Source: Chrysogorgia sp. JL179-B06 (lineage: Eukaryota; Cnidaria; Anthozoa; Scleralcyonacea; Chrysogorgiidae). Taken from it: 64,000 nucleotides of DNA. The DNA is taken from positions 1,083,001 through 1,147,000 of the forward strand of contig JAYKKM010000310.1 in NCBI GenBank assembly GCA_035772405.1, in the 5' to 3' direction. How positions within the stretch are numbered: the stretch's first letter is position 1; the number at the start of each line of letters is the position of its first letter. Made by a program: the position numbers and the translations under genes. The notes beneath the pieces were generated by a model, which did no database searches, was not told the DNA's origin, and saw nothing but the letters and a program-made list of their open reading frames with translations. Positions 63,659-64,000 of this stretch are shown here, piece by piece.

Positions 63659-64000
63659 TTTTTAAGTCAACTCTATAAATACGTATAGTTAATGCCTAAC
63701 TGCATTCTGTGTTTCGTTTGTATTCTTTTTAATTTTTGTGGCTTTTAAAAAAGCCATTGTAAGGATTTACGATATTAACAATCCCAGAACTTGGAAATCA
63801 GTTTGCATAAAGTGCAAATACACATGTCTCTTAAATGAGGCACCACATTGCTGTTTTTAAGTTGTTTTATCTTTATTTTATTTTTACGTCTTTGTAACTT
63901 TGTTAACCTAACTATCTTTTAACTTGAAATATGTTATATATATTGATTTATTTACTTCGGGGACATAGTAATTGGATTAACCAGCTGTAATATATCATAT

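Overview
The window reads as an AT-rich, intron-bearing animal genome that has been heavily worked over by mobile DNA. Nothing looks bacterial: there are no operons, coding pieces are split by introns or frameshifts, and (TA)n microsatellites are frequent. The repertoire is Penelope-like elements with hammerhead ribozymes, Crypton-type tyrosine recombinases, TTAA-flanked Kolobok-like DNA transposons, several LINE lineages, a Ty3/gypsy element with very short LTRs and tRNA-like satellites. This suits an early-branching metazoan, most likely a cnidarian. That assignment is inferred from family recognition, not demonstrated. No complete, clearly functional host gene is visible; the best candidate is a two-exon tyrosine-recombinase-like gene at 42023-44776.

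Layout. 1-6.1 kb: broken coding pieces (HECT-type ligase, DDE integrase on the minus strand, USP-like exon) and a small foldback element. 6.2-8.8 kb: a 276-bp tandem array with a tRNA-like sequence in each unit, followed by a near-perfect palindrome made of two Penelope-like 3' ends, each with a hammerhead ribozyme. 10.2-16.7 kb: an RPA-like OB-fold pseudogene, a Harbinger-like element and a 4.6-kb LTR retrotransposon with a 5-bp target duplication. 17.5-20 kb: a TTAA element and a 235-bp higher-order satellite. 20.6-23.4 kb: a CR1/L2-like LINE (minus). 24-28 kb: a 3.2-kb Kolobok-like transposon with THAP remnants and a LINE fragment (restriction-like endonuclease type) nested inside. 29.9-37.1 kb: another LINE fragment, zinc-finger and coiled-coil remnants (minus) and a 1.84-kb Tigger/pogo element bounded by TA. 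37.2-41 kb: fragments of an unknown multi-copy gene, a SAP domain, a second hammerhead-like motif and a LINE tail. 42-44.8 kb: the recombinase-like exons. 46.3-54 kb: degenerate multi-copy genes, one split by two transposons inserted into the same 7-8-bp word. 54.4-64 kb: a Crypton-like element with its catalytic centre deleted, duplicated sequence carrying a MITE, a hAT-like MITE and a LINE split by a TTAA transposon that itself carries another element.

The components do not form one pathway. The coherent story is layered transposition: target-site duplications and empty-site comparisons give a relative order of events at many loci. The most unusual items are the paired hammerhead ribozymes in a palindromic Penelope-like unit, the dimeric tRNA-like satellite, the double insertion into one target word, and four separate Crypton-type recombinase loci in 64 kb.
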